Part shown: positions 43,791 to 59,264 of the stretch, piece after piece
How the letters are laid out: each line of letters begins with the position of its first letter
How positions within the stretch are numbered: the stretch's first letter is position 1
Origin: Chloroflexota bacterium
Lineage (GTDB): Bacteria > Chloroflexota > Anaerolineae > Anaerolineales > Villigracilaceae
DNA: 64,000 bases
Assembly (NCBI GenBank): GCA_016223135.1
Contig: JACRPQ010000004.1
Location: forward strand, 434,001-498,000
Direction of reading: 5' to 3'
Program-made: the position numbers and the translations under genes
Notes under the pieces: model-generated
What the model was told of the DNA's origin: nothing
Seen by the model: only the letters and a program-made list of their open reading frames with translations
The model's database searches: none

Positions 43791-43915
43791 CTAGAGTTCT
43801 CGAGCGATCTTCCTCACGAGAGATCTGCTCCACTCATTTCTATGTGCCTTACGGTGATGAGGCGCTGGGCGCAGAGGAGGAGTTTCCTGTCACTGTTCAG
43901 TTGTTGAGGTACCAC

Positions 43916-43989
<74 letters not shown>

Positions 43990-44007
43990 CTAACCCTGGT
44001 AAGTCTT

Positions 44008-44079
44008 GGGGATGTAGCTCAGTGGGAGAGCAGCGCCTTTGCAAGGCGAAGGTCGCGGGTTCAAATCCCGCCATCTCCA
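44008..44079 (+). tRNA. tRNA-Ala (TGC anticodon)
   Basis: 72 nt. Acceptor GGGGATG pairs with CATCTCC (one G-T pair), anticodon loop TTTGCAA with TGC, T-loop GGTTCAAATCC. No encoded CCA. The Ile-Ala order is the common spacer arrangement. Confidence 0.95.
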
Positions 44080-44385
44080 CTGAGCTCGTTGAAAGATTGG
44101 AGTAGAGAAGAGTTTGTTGAACAACAGGCAGACATAAAGTCCGAGAAAGCACCGCAGTCCTTGAAGGTCGTCTTACCGACCCGGCGGTGCCTGCCGGGTC
44201 GGATTGTCTCTAAAAAGTGAATATGTTGAAGGGTGACCGATGCCCTTGAAGGTTTCGAGAGCATCGTTCACCGGTCAACCGGTGAGTTTGTACCTTAAAA
44301 ACTGAATAGTAACTGACTGAATAATCCTCAAATATCTAAAGCAAGAAATATTTGTAGGCCGAAGAGTAATAAATTCTCCGCATCA
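44080..44385 (+). other. Spacer between tRNA-Ala and 23S
   Basis: No gene is seen. It holds a strong stem, CCGACCCGGC with GCCGGGTCGG (44177-44203), then ATTGTCTCT, and further short stems at about 44235-44290. These are likely rRNA processing or antitermination structures. Confidence 0.6.
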
Positions 44386-47440
<3,055 letters not shown>

Positions 47441-47502
47441 GAGAACTTATTACTCTTCCGCAAGTTCGTCAGTTGCTGTTCAGAACAACCTTGTGAATAA
47501 GT

Positions 47503-47622
47503 CTCTTGGTGATTGGAGCGGCGGGGTCACACCCGGTAACATCCCGAACCCGGCAGTTAAGCCCGTCAGCGCCGATGGTACTTGGAGGGCGACCTCCTGG
47601 GAGAGTAGGTCATTGCCAGGAG
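47503..47622 (+). rRNA. rrf: 5S rRNA
   Basis: 120 nt. Contains CCCGAACCCGGCAGTTAAGCCC, CAGCGCCGATGGTACTTGG and GGGAGAGTAGGTC; the ends CTCTTGG and CCAGGAG pair. A T-rich tract (ACTTTTTCTTT) just after may terminate the operon. Confidence 0.95.
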
Positions 47623-47673
47623 ACTTTTTCTTTAATAAATTCACGCATACTTCTCTTGCGTGTGTAAATCGTG

Positions 47674-47828
47674 TATAATATTTCTCGCATCGGCTGAGGG
47701 ACAGGGTTGTCCCATTTGTAAAAAAGGAGCGTGAAGCGCACATCTTGATCGTGGGATCATCCTGTCGTTTCTTCTATATTTTGAATTTTGCTCTCAGCCG
47801 AGAATTTTCCGCTCGGCTGATTTTTTTT
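47674..47828 (+). promoter_or_regulatory. Promoter and transcription attenuator ahead of bS21
   Basis: A consensus -10, TATAAT (47674-47679), would start the transcript near 47686. The 5' end TCGGCTGAG (47690-47698) is perfectly complementary to CTCAGCCGA (47793-47801). That same segment also pairs with CTCGGCTGA (47812-47820) to make a terminator stem followed by eight T's (47821-47828). The two pairings exclude each other. Between them GACAGG (about 47699-47704) can pair with CCTGTC (47761-47766). This is a classic attenuator layout. The -35 is poor. Confidence 0.75.
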
Positions 47829-47860
47829 GACAACTTCCATGCGGAAAGGAGGTGAGTGCT

Positions 47861-48061
47861 TTGGCATCTGTAAATCTACGCAGCGGCGAATCCCAGGACT
47901 CCCTGCTCAAACGCTTTCGCAAGAAAGTCGTCAAGAGCGGCGTATTGAGCACCGTTCGCCGCAAACGCTGGTTTGTCTCCAAGAGCGAACAGCGCCGCAT
48001 GGAAAGGAAGAAAGCAATCCGCCGCATCAAGCGGCGCGCGTTCACCAAAGAAGGTGAATAA
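47861..48061 (+). CDS. rpsU: Ribosomal protein bS21
   Basis: 66 residues from the TTG at 47861, chosen because AAGGAGG (47846-47852) is 8 bases upstream; a GTG at 47852 overlaps that site. The bS21 family is clear: [19 protein letters not shown] and a very basic tail ([17 protein letters not shown]). A small basic protein near the 3' end of 16S rRNA, involved in start-codon selection. The upstream attenuator and overlapping start signals suggest feedback control. IF-1 follows 16 bases later. Confidence 0.9.
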   Translation: MASVNLRSGESQDSLLKRFRKKVVKSGVLSTVRRKRWFVSKSEQRRMERKKAIRRIKRRAFTKEGE

Positions 48062-48077
48062 ACAAGAAAGAGGTTCT

Positions 48078-48323
48078 ATGGCAAAAGAGGAAGAAAAGAT
48101 TCGAGCAGAAGGGGTTGTGGTAGAGGCGTTGCCTGGCACGCAGTTCCGTGTGCGCCTCGATAACGGACATGAAGTGCTGGCGTACCTTTCCGGTAAAATG
48201 CGCAAGCATTACATTCGCATTTTGCTGGGCGATCGTGTGGCGATGGAAATGTCCCCCTACGATCTCACCCGCGCCCGCATCACATTCCGTCAGCGCAAGA
48301 CGACCCCTACCGCTACCGAATAA
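48078..48323 (+). CDS. infA: Translation initiation factor IF-1
   Basis: 81 residues with an OB fold. [45 protein letters not shown] and [13 protein letters not shown] are the family signature. It is 8-10 residues longer than the E. coli protein at the C-terminus (KTTPTATE). It is co-transcribed with rpsU, so the unit encodes two initiation-related proteins. Confidence 0.96.
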   Translation: MAKEEEKIRAEGVVVEALPGTQFRVRLDNGHEVLAYLSGKMRKHYIRILLGDRVAMEMSPYDLTRARITFRQRKTTPTATE

Positions 48324-48344
48324 TTGCCATATCCTTGAATCGAA

Positions 48345-48375
48345 AAGGCTCCCGATTGCTCGAGAGCCTTTTTCT
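48345..48375 (+). terminator. Terminator of the rpsU-infA operon
   Basis: AAGGCTC (48345-48351) pairs with GAGCCTT (48364-48370), followed by TTTTC. It lies between infA and the convergent DHOD-like gene. Confidence 0.8.
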
Positions 48376-48394
48376 TGTTAACCGCATCGGACTT

Positions 48395-49396
48395 CTACGG
48401 CAGATCCCGGAACGACCCCAACACCTTCATGTAATTGGCACGTTCGAACGCCGCAGGTTCCTTCACGGATTTTTGACTCATGCTCCCCTGCATTTGGCGG
48501 ATGGATTCGTACTCCCGTTCCTTCATCCACGCCTCGAGGTCGTTCAACATCAGACCGACCACCTGCTCGCCATTGTGGAGCAGATTCGACGCCATCATCG
48601 CCACCTTTGCCCCTGCCATCATTGCCTTTAGCACATCCTCATGAGTGTGGACCCCGCTGGTCAGGGCAAAATCGGCATTGACTTTTCCATACAAAATAGA
48701 AATCCAGCGCAAGGGCAGGCGTAATTCCGCCGAGGTGCTCAAATCGAGGCTATGGCGGATTTCCAGTTCATCCAGGTCGAAATCGGGCTGATAGAAGCGG
48801 TTGAACAGCACCAGTCCGTTGGCGCCCGCCTCCACGAGTCGTTTGGCGAAATTCGGGAGAGCAGTGACGAACGGACTGATCTTCACTGCCAGCGGAATTT
48901 TGATGGCAGATTTGACCTCCGCCACCAGTTCCACTTGCATGTTTTCGATGTCGCTGGAGGTCATATCCAGTTCGGTGGGGATGAAATACAGGTTGAGTTC
49001 GAGCGCATCGGCGCCGGCTTCCTCAATTTTGCGGGCATAATTCGTCCACCCGCCCTTCGAGACGCCGTTCAAACTCCCAATGACTGGAATGGACAGTGCC
49101 TTTTTCAGCCCGGCGAGATGGTTCAGATACTTTTCGGGGCTGATGCCATACAGCCCGCCATCCGGCAAATAGGAGAGCGCCTCGGCAAACGACTCGCTGC
49201 CGCGATTCAAGTAGTGGTCGAGCTCCAGGCTTTCGTGGATGATTTGCTCCTCGAAGAGCGAGTACATCACAATCGCCGCGATGCCCGCCTCCTCCAGCCG
49301 CTTTGCCCGCTCGATCTTTTTTGAGAGGGGAGAGGCTGAGGCGACGAGAGGGTTCTTGAGAGGCAGACCAAGATAGGTCGTGGAAAGATCCGTCAT
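48395..49396 (-). CDS. Dihydroorotate dehydrogenase-like flavoprotein
   Basis: 333 residues, a TIM-barrel. The N-terminus [22 protein letters not shown] is the typical DHOD-like start. FMN-phosphate and barrel motifs include [46 protein letters not shown] and [19 protein letters not shown]. In this family members next to nifJ are usually not the pyrimidine enzyme but a flavin oxidoreductase. It starts 3 bases after nifJ ends and is co-transcribed with it. The redox partner is inferred. Confidence 0.9.
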   Translation of the reverse strand: MTDLSTTYLGLPLKNPLVASASPLSKKIERAKRLEEAGIAAIVMYSLFEEQIIHESLELDHYLNRGSESFAEALSYLPDGGLYGISPEKYLNHLAGLKKALSIPVIGSLNGVSKGGWTNYARKIEEAGADALELNLYFIPTELDMTSSDIENMQVELVAEVKSAIKIPLAVKISPFVTALPNFAKRLVEAGANGLVLFNRFYQPDFDLDELEIRHSLDLSTSAELRLPLRWISILYGKVNADFALTSGVHTHEDVLKAMMAGAKVAMMASNLLHNGEQVVGLMLNDLEAWMKEREYESIRQMQGSMSQKSVKEPAAFERANYMKVLGSFRDLP

Positions 49397-49399
49397 GTC

Positions 49400-52957
<3,558 letters not shown>

Positions 52958-53107
52958 GCTTACTCCTTTGGAACGGGCTGCAATACCCGGATTTTTACGT
53001 TCGAGTAAGTGTATCCCCCGGCAAATAAAGCGTGTTAGTTAGGAATGGCTTAAATACCTGTGCCTGTTGTCATAATTTCGGATAAGAATGGTGGGATTGA
53101 CGTATCG

Positions 53108-53647
53108 TCATGCGTTTTGCGCCAGATAGGGACGCGCCAGGAACAGCGCCGCCAGCGATTTGGCGTCGGGAATCTCGCCTCGCTCCGCCCTGCGAATTGC
53201 TTCTGCCATCGGAATTTTTTCCACCGAGAGGAACTCGTCATCGTCCGCTTCCAGCGGGTTATGCTTCAAATCGGTGGCAAGGTACACTGCCATAAACTCG
53301 GTGGAGTAACCCGGCGCCAGGTAAAATTCGCCGACCTTTTGCAGTTTGCCCGCTTCCATTCCCGTCTCTTCGCGGATTTCACGCGCGGCGCATTCCTCGA
53401 ACGGTTCGTCGCCGTCGCGGGTGCCGGCGGGCAGTTCGAGCAGTTCCGTGCCGGCGGCGTGACGGTATTGACGCACGAACAGCAGGTTGCCATCCTCGTC
53501 CACAGGGATGATGACAACCGAGCCGCCGTGTTCGATAATTTCGAATTTCGTCTCACGCCCATCCGGAGTCTTGAGCCAGTCGCGGCGGATTTTGAAGGCG
53601 CGTCCCTGCAGGAGGGTTTCCGATTTGATGAATTCGAAGGTGGGCAT
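53108..53647 (-). CDS. ADP-ribose pyrophosphatase-type NUDIX hydrolase
   Basis: 179 residues from the ATG at 53647. The NUDIX box is complete (GTRDGDEPFEECAAREIREETGMEA). The LLFVRQYRHAAGTELLELPAG region before it is typical of the ADP-ribose pyrophosphatase group. It hydrolyses ADP-ribose or related nucleoside diphosphate sugars. A stem-loop (53689-53707) lies upstream. Confidence 0.92.
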   Translation of the reverse strand: MPTFEFIKSETLLQGRAFKIRRDWLKTPDGRETKFEIIEHGGSVVIIPVDEDGNLLFVRQYRHAAGTELLELPAGTRDGDEPFEECAAREIREETGMEAGKLQKVGEFYLAPGYSTEFMAVYLATDLKHNPLEADDDEFLSVEKIPMAEAIRRAERGEIPDAKSLAALFLARPYLAQNA

Positions 53648-53688
53648 GAGCAGTCCTTTGGTGGGGATGATGCGATTATAAAACAAAA

Positions 53689-53711
53689 GCCCGGGGCAAA
53701 CCCGGGCTTTT
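53689..53711. terminator. Bidirectional terminator hairpin
   Basis: GCCCGGG (53689-53695) with CCCGGGC (53701-53707), flanked by AAAA on the left and TTTT on the right. Suits the end of the LysM gene on the minus strand. Confidence 0.75.
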
Positions 53712-53741
53712 CTGTCATTTTCTGTACGGATTACCCTGGCA

Positions 53742-53767
53742 GTAACGCGACATGAATGCCGCGCTAC
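53742..53767. repeat. GCGCGACAT-type palindromic repeat
   Basis: GTAACGCGACATGAATGCCGCGCTAC is an imperfect 26-bp palindrome. A relative lies at 59095-59145 (GTAGCGCGAGATTTATCTCGCG and GGCGATATAAATGTCGCGCTGCG). Two copies in 64 kb in gene gaps point to a dispersed family. Confidence 0.65.
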
Positions 53768-53782
53768 TTTTGGGGAGGGCGA

Positions 53783-54499
53783 TTACGGGATGTTCAACGT
53801 TTGACCGGCGCTCAACGTGGCGTCCACCGAAATGCCGTTGTTTTGAGCAATGACCGACGGTTCGATGTCGCCATAATAACAGGCAACGCCATAGACGGTG
53901 TTGGTGTTGTAGGTCACGCCTACGGTGAAGGTCGCCGGGTGGTCATGCCAGGAGCGGTCGCCGGGGAAAGCGCCGCTTTGCGGGATTGTCAAAACCGTTC
54001 CCGCGGTGAGGCTGTCTGCTTGGGCAGCGCTGAGCCCGCTCAAGCGCAGCAGTTCATCCGGGTCCACGTTGAAGCGGCGGGCAATGCAATAGGGGAACTC
54101 GCCCGGTTTCAAAACGTAGGTTGCGGGTCTTGAGCCGGCAGGGACAGGGGTGGAAGTTTGCACGGCTACTACTGCTTGCGTGGCTGTTGCAGTAATAGGC
54201 AGGTTAATGATGGGAGTGGCTGTGGCGGTTGCACCCGTTACAGGAGCAGGGGTGGTGGTGGTTCCAACGCCCGGCGTGGATGTCATTACTGTTGCCATTG
54301 CAGTTTGGGTTGTAATGTTTTCCACGTCCTGCATATTCGCAGGCTGACTGGGAATGGGCGTCGAAAAGAAACTGTTCGGGTCAATCGGCGTATTGGTTGC
54401 CGCAGGCGGCGTGGAATAGGGCTGACGACAGCCAGCGATCAGAATGGCAGCCAGCAGCAGGGTGGAGGCGATCATTACGCCTCGTGAGTTTCGTGACAT
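53783..54499 (-). CDS. LysM-domain lipoprotein
   Basis: 238 residues from the ATG at 54499 (GAGGAG site upstream). Lipobox ILIAG|C at residue 24 or so. A Thr/Pro/Ala-rich linker (about 30-130) leads to two LysM-like domains (YVLKPGEFPYCIARRFNVDPDELLRLSG ... and GVACYYGDIEPSVIAQNNGI ... AGQTLNIP). It probably binds peptidoglycan or chitin-like polymer at the cell surface. It lies next to the methyltransferase cluster but shows no link to it. Confidence 0.87.
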   Translation of the reverse strand: MSRNSRGVMIASTLLLAAILIAGCRQPYSTPPAATNTPIDPNSFFSTPIPSQPANMQDVENITTQTAMATVMTSTPGVGTTTTPAPVTGATATATPIINLPITATATQAVVAVQTSTPVPAGSRPATYVLKPGEFPYCIARRFNVDPDELLRLSGLSAAQADSLTAGTVLTIPQSGAFPGDRSWHDHPATFTVGVTYNTNTVYGVACYYGDIEPSVIAQNNGISVDATLSAGQTLNIP

Positions 54500-54591
54500 G
54501 GAATTCTCCTCAACATCGAACAAAAGTTTCAGTGATGGTAGCATATCCGTCTGGAAGCGTCAAGTTTCGAGGTGGGAATTTAGAGGGATAT

Positions 54592-55590
54592 TCATCCGAA
54601 CATGCAGCGGATGTTGCGAAGCGGCGTGGAGGGGACGAGATCGCACCCTGGCCAAACCGCAGCCACGCCCGCCTCTTTCGCCCCGTGAACTGCCTCAGTG
54701 ACCTGAGCCTCATCTCCCCGCCACAAGATTCCCACCGGGTCCACATTTCCAAACAACAAGGTTTCCTGCAGCGCATCCCGCGCCGACTCCAGATTCGTCA
54801 TCTCGTCCAGCGAGACCGCCTCCGCGCCGGTCTGTGCCAGCAGAGGCAGCGCCTTGTCCATCCTCCCGCACACGGATAGCACACGCGGCTTGGGAAGTTT
54901 CTCAATCAAGTCCCTCTCCGCTGGAAAGACAAACTGCTCATACACCGACGGTCCCACAAACCCCGCCGACCCGCCCATATCGTGGATGGTAATGAAGTCC
55001 GCGCCGGCTTCGCGATAGGCTTTGCCAATCTCTGCAAGCAAAGAGGAAAGATGAAAGAGGGCATCCATTACCATCTGCGGTTCTTTCTTCATTTCTCTCA
55101 CCATGTTTGGAAGATTGCACAAATACAACAGCAACGTGTAAGGACCGGGAATTAATCCCGAAATCACAACATCCTTGCCTACATCTTCCTTTACCAACCG
55201 TATCGCTTCACAAATCAGCGGAATTCTACCAATCCCCAATTTACCAATTGCCAATTTACTATTTACCACTTCACCAATATCCCCCGTACTCCCAAATATC
55301 ACCTTCCTCACCTGCGGAAACTGCAATCTTCCATCTTCATAGAAATTCAATTTAGCCCCCAATGCCTCAGCAGGCGCGCACAAATCCAGCGGCAGCGTTG
55401 CAGACGGCATCCCCGTGGACTTGAACGTGCTTGCCGCCGCGCGAGCCATTTTTTGCGCGTCGGCATGGACTTCATGCAACTTCAGCCCCTCGCGCTCCAA
55501 TCCCTCCACTGTGACGTGAATCAACCCGCTGAAGGCGGGAGCGGCGTCAATCTTTTGACCCGACAACAGCGAGAGTATCTTTTCGCGCAT
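54592..55590 (-). CDS. UroD/MtaA-like corrinoid methyltransferase
   Basis: 332 residues, TIM-barrel. The family pattern of the MtaA/CmuA group is visible: PLDLCAPAEALGAKL, TIHDMGG, LSVCGRM (zinc Cys), and the C-terminal PGCDLVPSTPLRNI. These enzymes move methyl groups between a corrinoid protein and a thiol or other carrier. The segment VVNSKLAIGKLGIGRIP (about 55228-55272) looks like an in-frame copy of a tandem gene-gap repeat (ACCAATTT-type). It neighbours a homocysteine methyltransferase and a corrinoid activator, so the set is a methyl-transfer pathway. Confidence 0.87.
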   Translation of the reverse strand: MREKILSLLSGQKIDAAPAFSGLIHVTVEGLEREGLKLHEVHADAQKMARAAASTFKSTGMPSATLPLDLCAPAEALGAKLNFYEDGRLQFPQVRKVIFGSTGDIGEVVNSKLAIGKLGIGRIPLICEAIRLVKEDVGKDVVISGLIPGPYTLLLYLCNLPNMVREMKKEPQMVMDALFHLSSLLAEIGKAYREAGADFITIHDMGGSAGFVGPSVYEQFVFPAERDLIEKLPKPRVLSVCGRMDKALPLLAQTGAEAVSLDEMTNLESARDALQETLLFGNVDPVGILWRGDEAQVTEAVHGAKEAGVAAVWPGCDLVPSTPLRNIRCMFG

Positions 55591-55637
55591 CCCATTACCG
55601 CTTACTGATCACTGACTACTGATCACTGATCACTGCT
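55591..55637. repeat. ACTGATC tandem word repeat in a gene gap
   Basis: CTTACTGATCACTGACTACTGATCACTGATCACTG carries five copies of ACTGA(T/C). It spans the end of the homocysteine methyltransferase gene (stop at 55630) and the start region of the UroD-like gene. Confidence 0.75.
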
Positions 55638-56514
55638 TTACCGCCCTCACAATCGCCGCGATATGTTCCGGCGTATTCCCGCAGCAGCCGCCGACCACCC
55701 TCGCCCCCAACTCGATGTATTTCAACGAAAACCTCGCCATGTCTTCGGGAGTCATGTCATACACGCCCTGCTCGGTCTCGATGTCCATGTGCGGAACGCC
55801 GGCATTCGGCTTGACCCACAACGGAAAGTTCGGAACGGTCGCCGCATATTCCCTCACCACCGCTTCCATGTTCTCCAGCGTCGTTCCGCAGTTTGCGCCG
55901 ACCAGCGCCGCGCCCATCTCGGAATAGCGCTTGATGACATCCTTCGGCTTGACGCCCATCATCGTGCGCGTGCCGCGGTCATAACTAAACGAGACCACAA
56001 TGGGCAGGTCGGTGACGGAGCGCGCGCCTTCGAACGCGGCGGTTGTCTCCTCGAACGAGAACATCGTTTCGATGAGCAGGAGGTCCACGCCGCCCTCGGC
56101 GAGCGCCTTCGCCTGTTCCGCAAACGTCGCCCGCACTTCCTCCGCCTCCAGCGGACCGTAGGGTTTGATCAAAGCGCCGACCGGTCCCATCGAACCGGCG
56201 ACCAGCACATCGGTCCGTTTTGAGGCGGCTTTGCGGGCAATCTCCGCCGCGCGGATATTGACCTCAGGGGCGCGTTCCTGATATTTCGAATCCTTCATTC
56301 TCATGCGCGTCCCGCCAAAGGTGCAGGTCAGAATGATGTCTGACCCGGCTTCGACAAAGGACGAGGCGAGTTTGAAGATGGTATCGGGATCGTCAATGAC
56401 GAGGTCTTCCGGCGGCTTGCCGGGCTTCAGCCCCATCTTCTGCAAATTCGAGCCGGTTGCCCCGTCCGCAACCAGAATCTCTCCACTGTTCAATCGTTCG
56501 AGAAATTTGTTCAT
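55630..56514 (-). CDS. Homocysteine S-methyltransferase family protein
   Basis: 294 residues, TIM barrel. The family zinc Cys set is GANCG (about residue 208) and GGCCGN near residue 272-277. N-terminal ILVADGATGSNLQ is typical. It may use homocysteine or another thiol as methyl acceptor. Cluster context (corrinoid activator, UroD-like enzyme) suggests a corrinoid-dependent methyl-transfer route, but no separate corrinoid-binding protein was seen in the window. Confidence 0.9.
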   Translation of the reverse strand: MNKFLERLNSGEILVADGATGSNLQKMGLKPGKPPEDLVIDDPDTIFKLASSFVEAGSDIILTCTFGGTRMRMKDSKYQERAPEVNIRAAEIARKAASKRTDVLVAGSMGPVGALIKPYGPLEAEEVRATFAEQAKALAEGGVDLLLIETMFSFEETTAAFEGARSVTDLPIVVSFSYDRGTRTMMGVKPKDVIKRYSEMGAALVGANCGTTLENMEAVVREYAATVPNFPLWVKPNAGVPHMDIETEQGVYDMTPEDMARFSLKYIELGARVVGGCCGNTPEHIAAIVRAVKQ

Positions 56515-56572
56515 GGTTCTCCTTACCTATCCCCTGCACCCCTTCCCTTCAGGGAAGGGGATGGGGGTTGGG

Positions 56573-58702
56573 TCATTTCATAAAATTCTTCGCCATCGGG
56601 TCCGCCTTGCGGTGCGGAATCAGATGCGCGATATGCGGAAACGGCTCGCTCATGTGCGGGAAACTGGTGGCGAGCATGAACTGATTTTGAAACTCCGGGT
56701 CGGTCGGCAGTTCGAAGCGCTCCACCTTGCGCGTCACGCTGTCAATCTCATTTCGCTTCTCGATGTTCAACAGCGCAATCCGCGCTCCGTCGCCTGCCGC
56801 GTTCCCCACCGCATACACATTCTCCAGCGGGCAATCGGGGATCAAACCAATCAGCATCGCCTTCTCTTTGTCAATATAACTGCCGAAGCCGCCCGCCAGG
56901 ATGATTTTATCAGGGCTTTCCAAATTCATCCGCTTCAACAGCGTGCGCGCTGCCGTAAACAGCGCCGCCTTTGCCAATTGGATTTGTCTCACATCCTGCT
57001 GTGTAATGGGGATGTCTCTTCCGATGGACGTTTCCTCCGCCCAGGCAATGACATACTCCCAGCCCGACTCTCCCTCCCGCACCCGCTTCGTACTTAACCC
57101 TTTCTTGAACTTGCCCCGAGAATCCACAATCTCCGCCCGGAACAATTCTGCCACTGCGTCAATGATGGCGGAGCCGCAAATGCCCTTTGCCTTGCCCGTG
57201 TTCCACTCCTCCTCACCGACGATTTTATAGCGCGGCTCGAGAGTCTTCTCGTCAATCTGCACCCGCTCGATGGCGCCGGGCGCGGCGCGCATTCCGTATT
57301 CCACATGCGCCCCTTCCAGCGCCGGACCCGTCGGCGTGGACGTGCAGACCAGCCGCCGGCGGTTGCCCAGCACCAGTTCTGCGTTCGTGCCCACGTCAAT
57401 CAACAGCCAGTTCTCATCCTGCTTGTGCGGTTCCTCCGCCAGAATCATCGCGCTCGTATCCGCCCCCACAAACGACGCAATCGTCGGCAGGACATGCACA
57501 TTCCCCGCGGGGTTGATGTGGATGCCTAACTCCCGCGCCTTCACGTCAACGGAGGCATGGATGGCAGGTACGAACGGCGCCAGCCCCAAATCTTTCGGCG
57601 GCAGGTTCAACACCAAGTGATGCATGGTCGAATTACCCACAACGACCATTTCCAGCACATCTTCAACCTTCAGCCTGTCCTCCTGCCCATTTGCTATTTG
57701 CCCATTTGCTATTTGCTCATTTGCTATTTGCTCATTTGCAGATTTGCTCATTTGCTCATTTGCAGATTTGCTCATTTGCGCATTTGCCGTCTTCACCGCC
57801 TGCTTCAACAACTTATTCAGCGTTGCAATGATTGCCTTGTGCAATTTCTCCAGCCCGTCGGGATGTTCGATGGTGTACTGAATGCGCGACATGACATCCT
57901 CGCCGTACACAATCTGCGGGTTCATCTCCGATTCCGCCGCCAGCAATTCGCCCGTCCGCAAGTTGCACAGATAAAGCGCCACCGTCGTCGAGCCGATGTC
58001 CACCGCCGCGCCGTAACTATCCTCCACATACCCCGGCTGGACCTGAATCACCTCGCGGTCGTTCCATACCGAAACCGTAACCTGCCATTTCGCCTCGCGC
58101 AGAGTTTTCGAGAGCGTCCGCAGGCACTGGTAATCAATTTTCAACTCATGCCAGCGCGGAAGTTTTTCCTCCGCCCCCCGCACCAGCGCCATCGAAGTTT
58201 CCAAGCCTTTCGCCAGCCGCTCCCAATCCGCAATCGGGCGTTCGAGCGTGGGCGGACTCATCGAAACCAGATACTTGCGGATGGCTGGCTTGATTTCGAT
58301 TTGCCGCTCCCGCGCGGTCTTGCGGACAATTTGCTTGTTTCCGCGGCTCTCCTCCGGGACGTTAATCAACACATCGCCGCGAATCTTCGCCTGACAGGAG
58401 AGGCGCACCTGCCCCGCTTCCCAGCCTTTGTCTTTCAGCAGTTTCGGTCTGCGTTTGAAGTAATTCGCTTCTTCGGTAGTGACAGGGGAGAGGTGTTCGC
58501 GCTTCGACTCTATGTTGTACTTCTCGAAGCGTCCCTCTTCAATTAAGACGATGCACTTGCCGCAGGTGGCATTCTCCGCGCAAATGGACTCGATTTCCAC
58601 GCCCAATTCGCGCGCTGCCGTGCGGACGGAAGTATTCTCCTCCACTTGTCCGCGTCTGCCCGATGGCTGCAGGATGATGGTGTGCTTCTTTGTCATTGGC
58701 AA
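56573..58702 (-). CDS. Corrinoid activation protein (RACE-type, 2Fe-2S plus ASKHA/DUF4445)
   Basis: 709 residues. An N-terminal 2Fe-2S ferredoxin-like domain carries CAENATCGKC at about residues 40-49, with a further Cys in RLSCQAK near 103. Middle and C-terminal parts form the ASKHA ATPase domain (AAVDIGSTTVALYLCNL, LIDVGTNAELVLGN, CGSAIIDAV, LAGGFGSYIDKEKAMLIG). Such enzymes use ATP to return the corrinoid of methyltransferases to the Co(I) state. A low-complexity tract (NEQMSKSANEQIANEQIANG) at about 57680-57790 is an in-frame tandem repeat. It heads a methyltransferase operon. Confidence 0.9.
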   Translation of the reverse strand: MPMTKKHTIILQPSGRRGQVEENTSVRTAARELGVEIESICAENATCGKCIVLIEEGRFEKYNIESKREHLSPVTTEEANYFKRRPKLLKDKGWEAGQVRLSCQAKIRGDVLINVPEESRGNKQIVRKTARERQIEIKPAIRKYLVSMSPPTLERPIADWERLAKGLETSMALVRGAEEKLPRWHELKIDYQCLRTLSKTLREAKWQVTVSVWNDREVIQVQPGYVEDSYGAAVDIGSTTVALYLCNLRTGELLAAESEMNPQIVYGEDVMSRIQYTIEHPDGLEKLHKAIIATLNKLLKQAVKTANAQMSKSANEQMSKSANEQIANEQIANGQIANGQEDRLKVEDVLEMVVVGNSTMHHLVLNLPPKDLGLAPFVPAIHASVDVKARELGIHINPAGNVHVLPTIASFVGADTSAMILAEEPHKQDENWLLIDVGTNAELVLGNRRRLVCTSTPTGPALEGAHVEYGMRAAPGAIERVQIDEKTLEPRYKIVGEEEWNTGKAKGICGSAIIDAVAELFRAEIVDSRGKFKKGLSTKRVREGESGWEYVIAWAEETSIGRDIPITQQDVRQIQLAKAALFTAARTLLKRMNLESPDKIILAGGFGSYIDKEKAMLIGLIPDCPLENVYAVGNAAGDGARIALLNIEKRNEIDSVTRKVERFELPTDPEFQNQFMLATSFPHMSEPFPHIAHLIPHRKADPMAKNFMK

Positions 58703-58765
58703 TCACTGCTCACTGTTCACTGCTCACTGATAACTGATAACTGATAACTGTTCACTGCTCACTCC
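58698..58765. repeat. ACTG(A/T)TCACTG tandem repeat
   Basis: AATCACTGCTCACTGTTCACTGCTCACTGATAACTGATAACTG: about eight copies of a 7-8-bp word between the RACE gene and the 95-residue gene. Related to the ones at 55591 and 40856. Confidence 0.75.
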
Positions 58766-59053
58766 TCACCCCTTCCCATTTCGGCGCGGGATTTCTATCT
58801 TTGCCGCCTCCGCCTCCAGTTCAGAAAGAAGCGCCTCCGCCACTTCCTCAGGCGAGCCGTTGCGTTCAGTCCAAGCCCCGCGTTTGTATTGCGCGGCGTA
58901 ATCGGAGGTCGAGGTCAATCCCTCCACCATGGCATAGGCGTCTATCTTATCCTGAACTTTTTGCGAGAGTTGTTTTTTGACCGTGCGCCCCTCGCCTTCG
59001 ACGACAAAGGATTGCGGGATGTGCTTCCAATACGTGATGCGGTAACGAGCCAT
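58766..59053 (-). CDS. Small protein of the Virulence_fact (PF13769) type
   Basis: 95 residues from the ATG at 59053. It matches, by eye, the small family with MARYRITYWKHIPQSFVVEGEGRTV and the helix KKQLSQKVQDKIDAYAMVEGLT...DYAAQYKRGAWTE. Function is unknown despite the family name. It is first in the methyltransferase operon, which is a frequent position for this family next to corrinoid methyltransferase genes. Soluble, charged. Confidence 0.75.
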   Translation of the reverse strand: MARYRITYWKHIPQSFVVEGEGRTVKKQLSQKVQDKIDAYAMVEGLTSTSDYAAQYKRGAWTERNGSPEEVAEALLSELEAEAAKIEIPRRNGKG

Positions 59054-59264
59054 GTTGACCTTTGAATTGTATTTTTGTTGACTCACCTTACGCAGTAGCG
59101 CGAGATTTATCTCGCGTTTTCAGGCGATATAAATGTCGCGCTGCGAATAAACTGCGTAACATCAGTTCTTGATTCTACGGGAGGTTAGAGGGATGGTCAA
59201 TGAAAAAATACACACCCGCCGAAGCAGGCGCGCTTGCTGGAAAGCCGTGCTGTGGGCAGGATGA

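Noticed and set aside
57680-57790. CRISPR-like repeat
   Set aside because: It is a tandem 7-8 bp word inside a gene, with no spacers.
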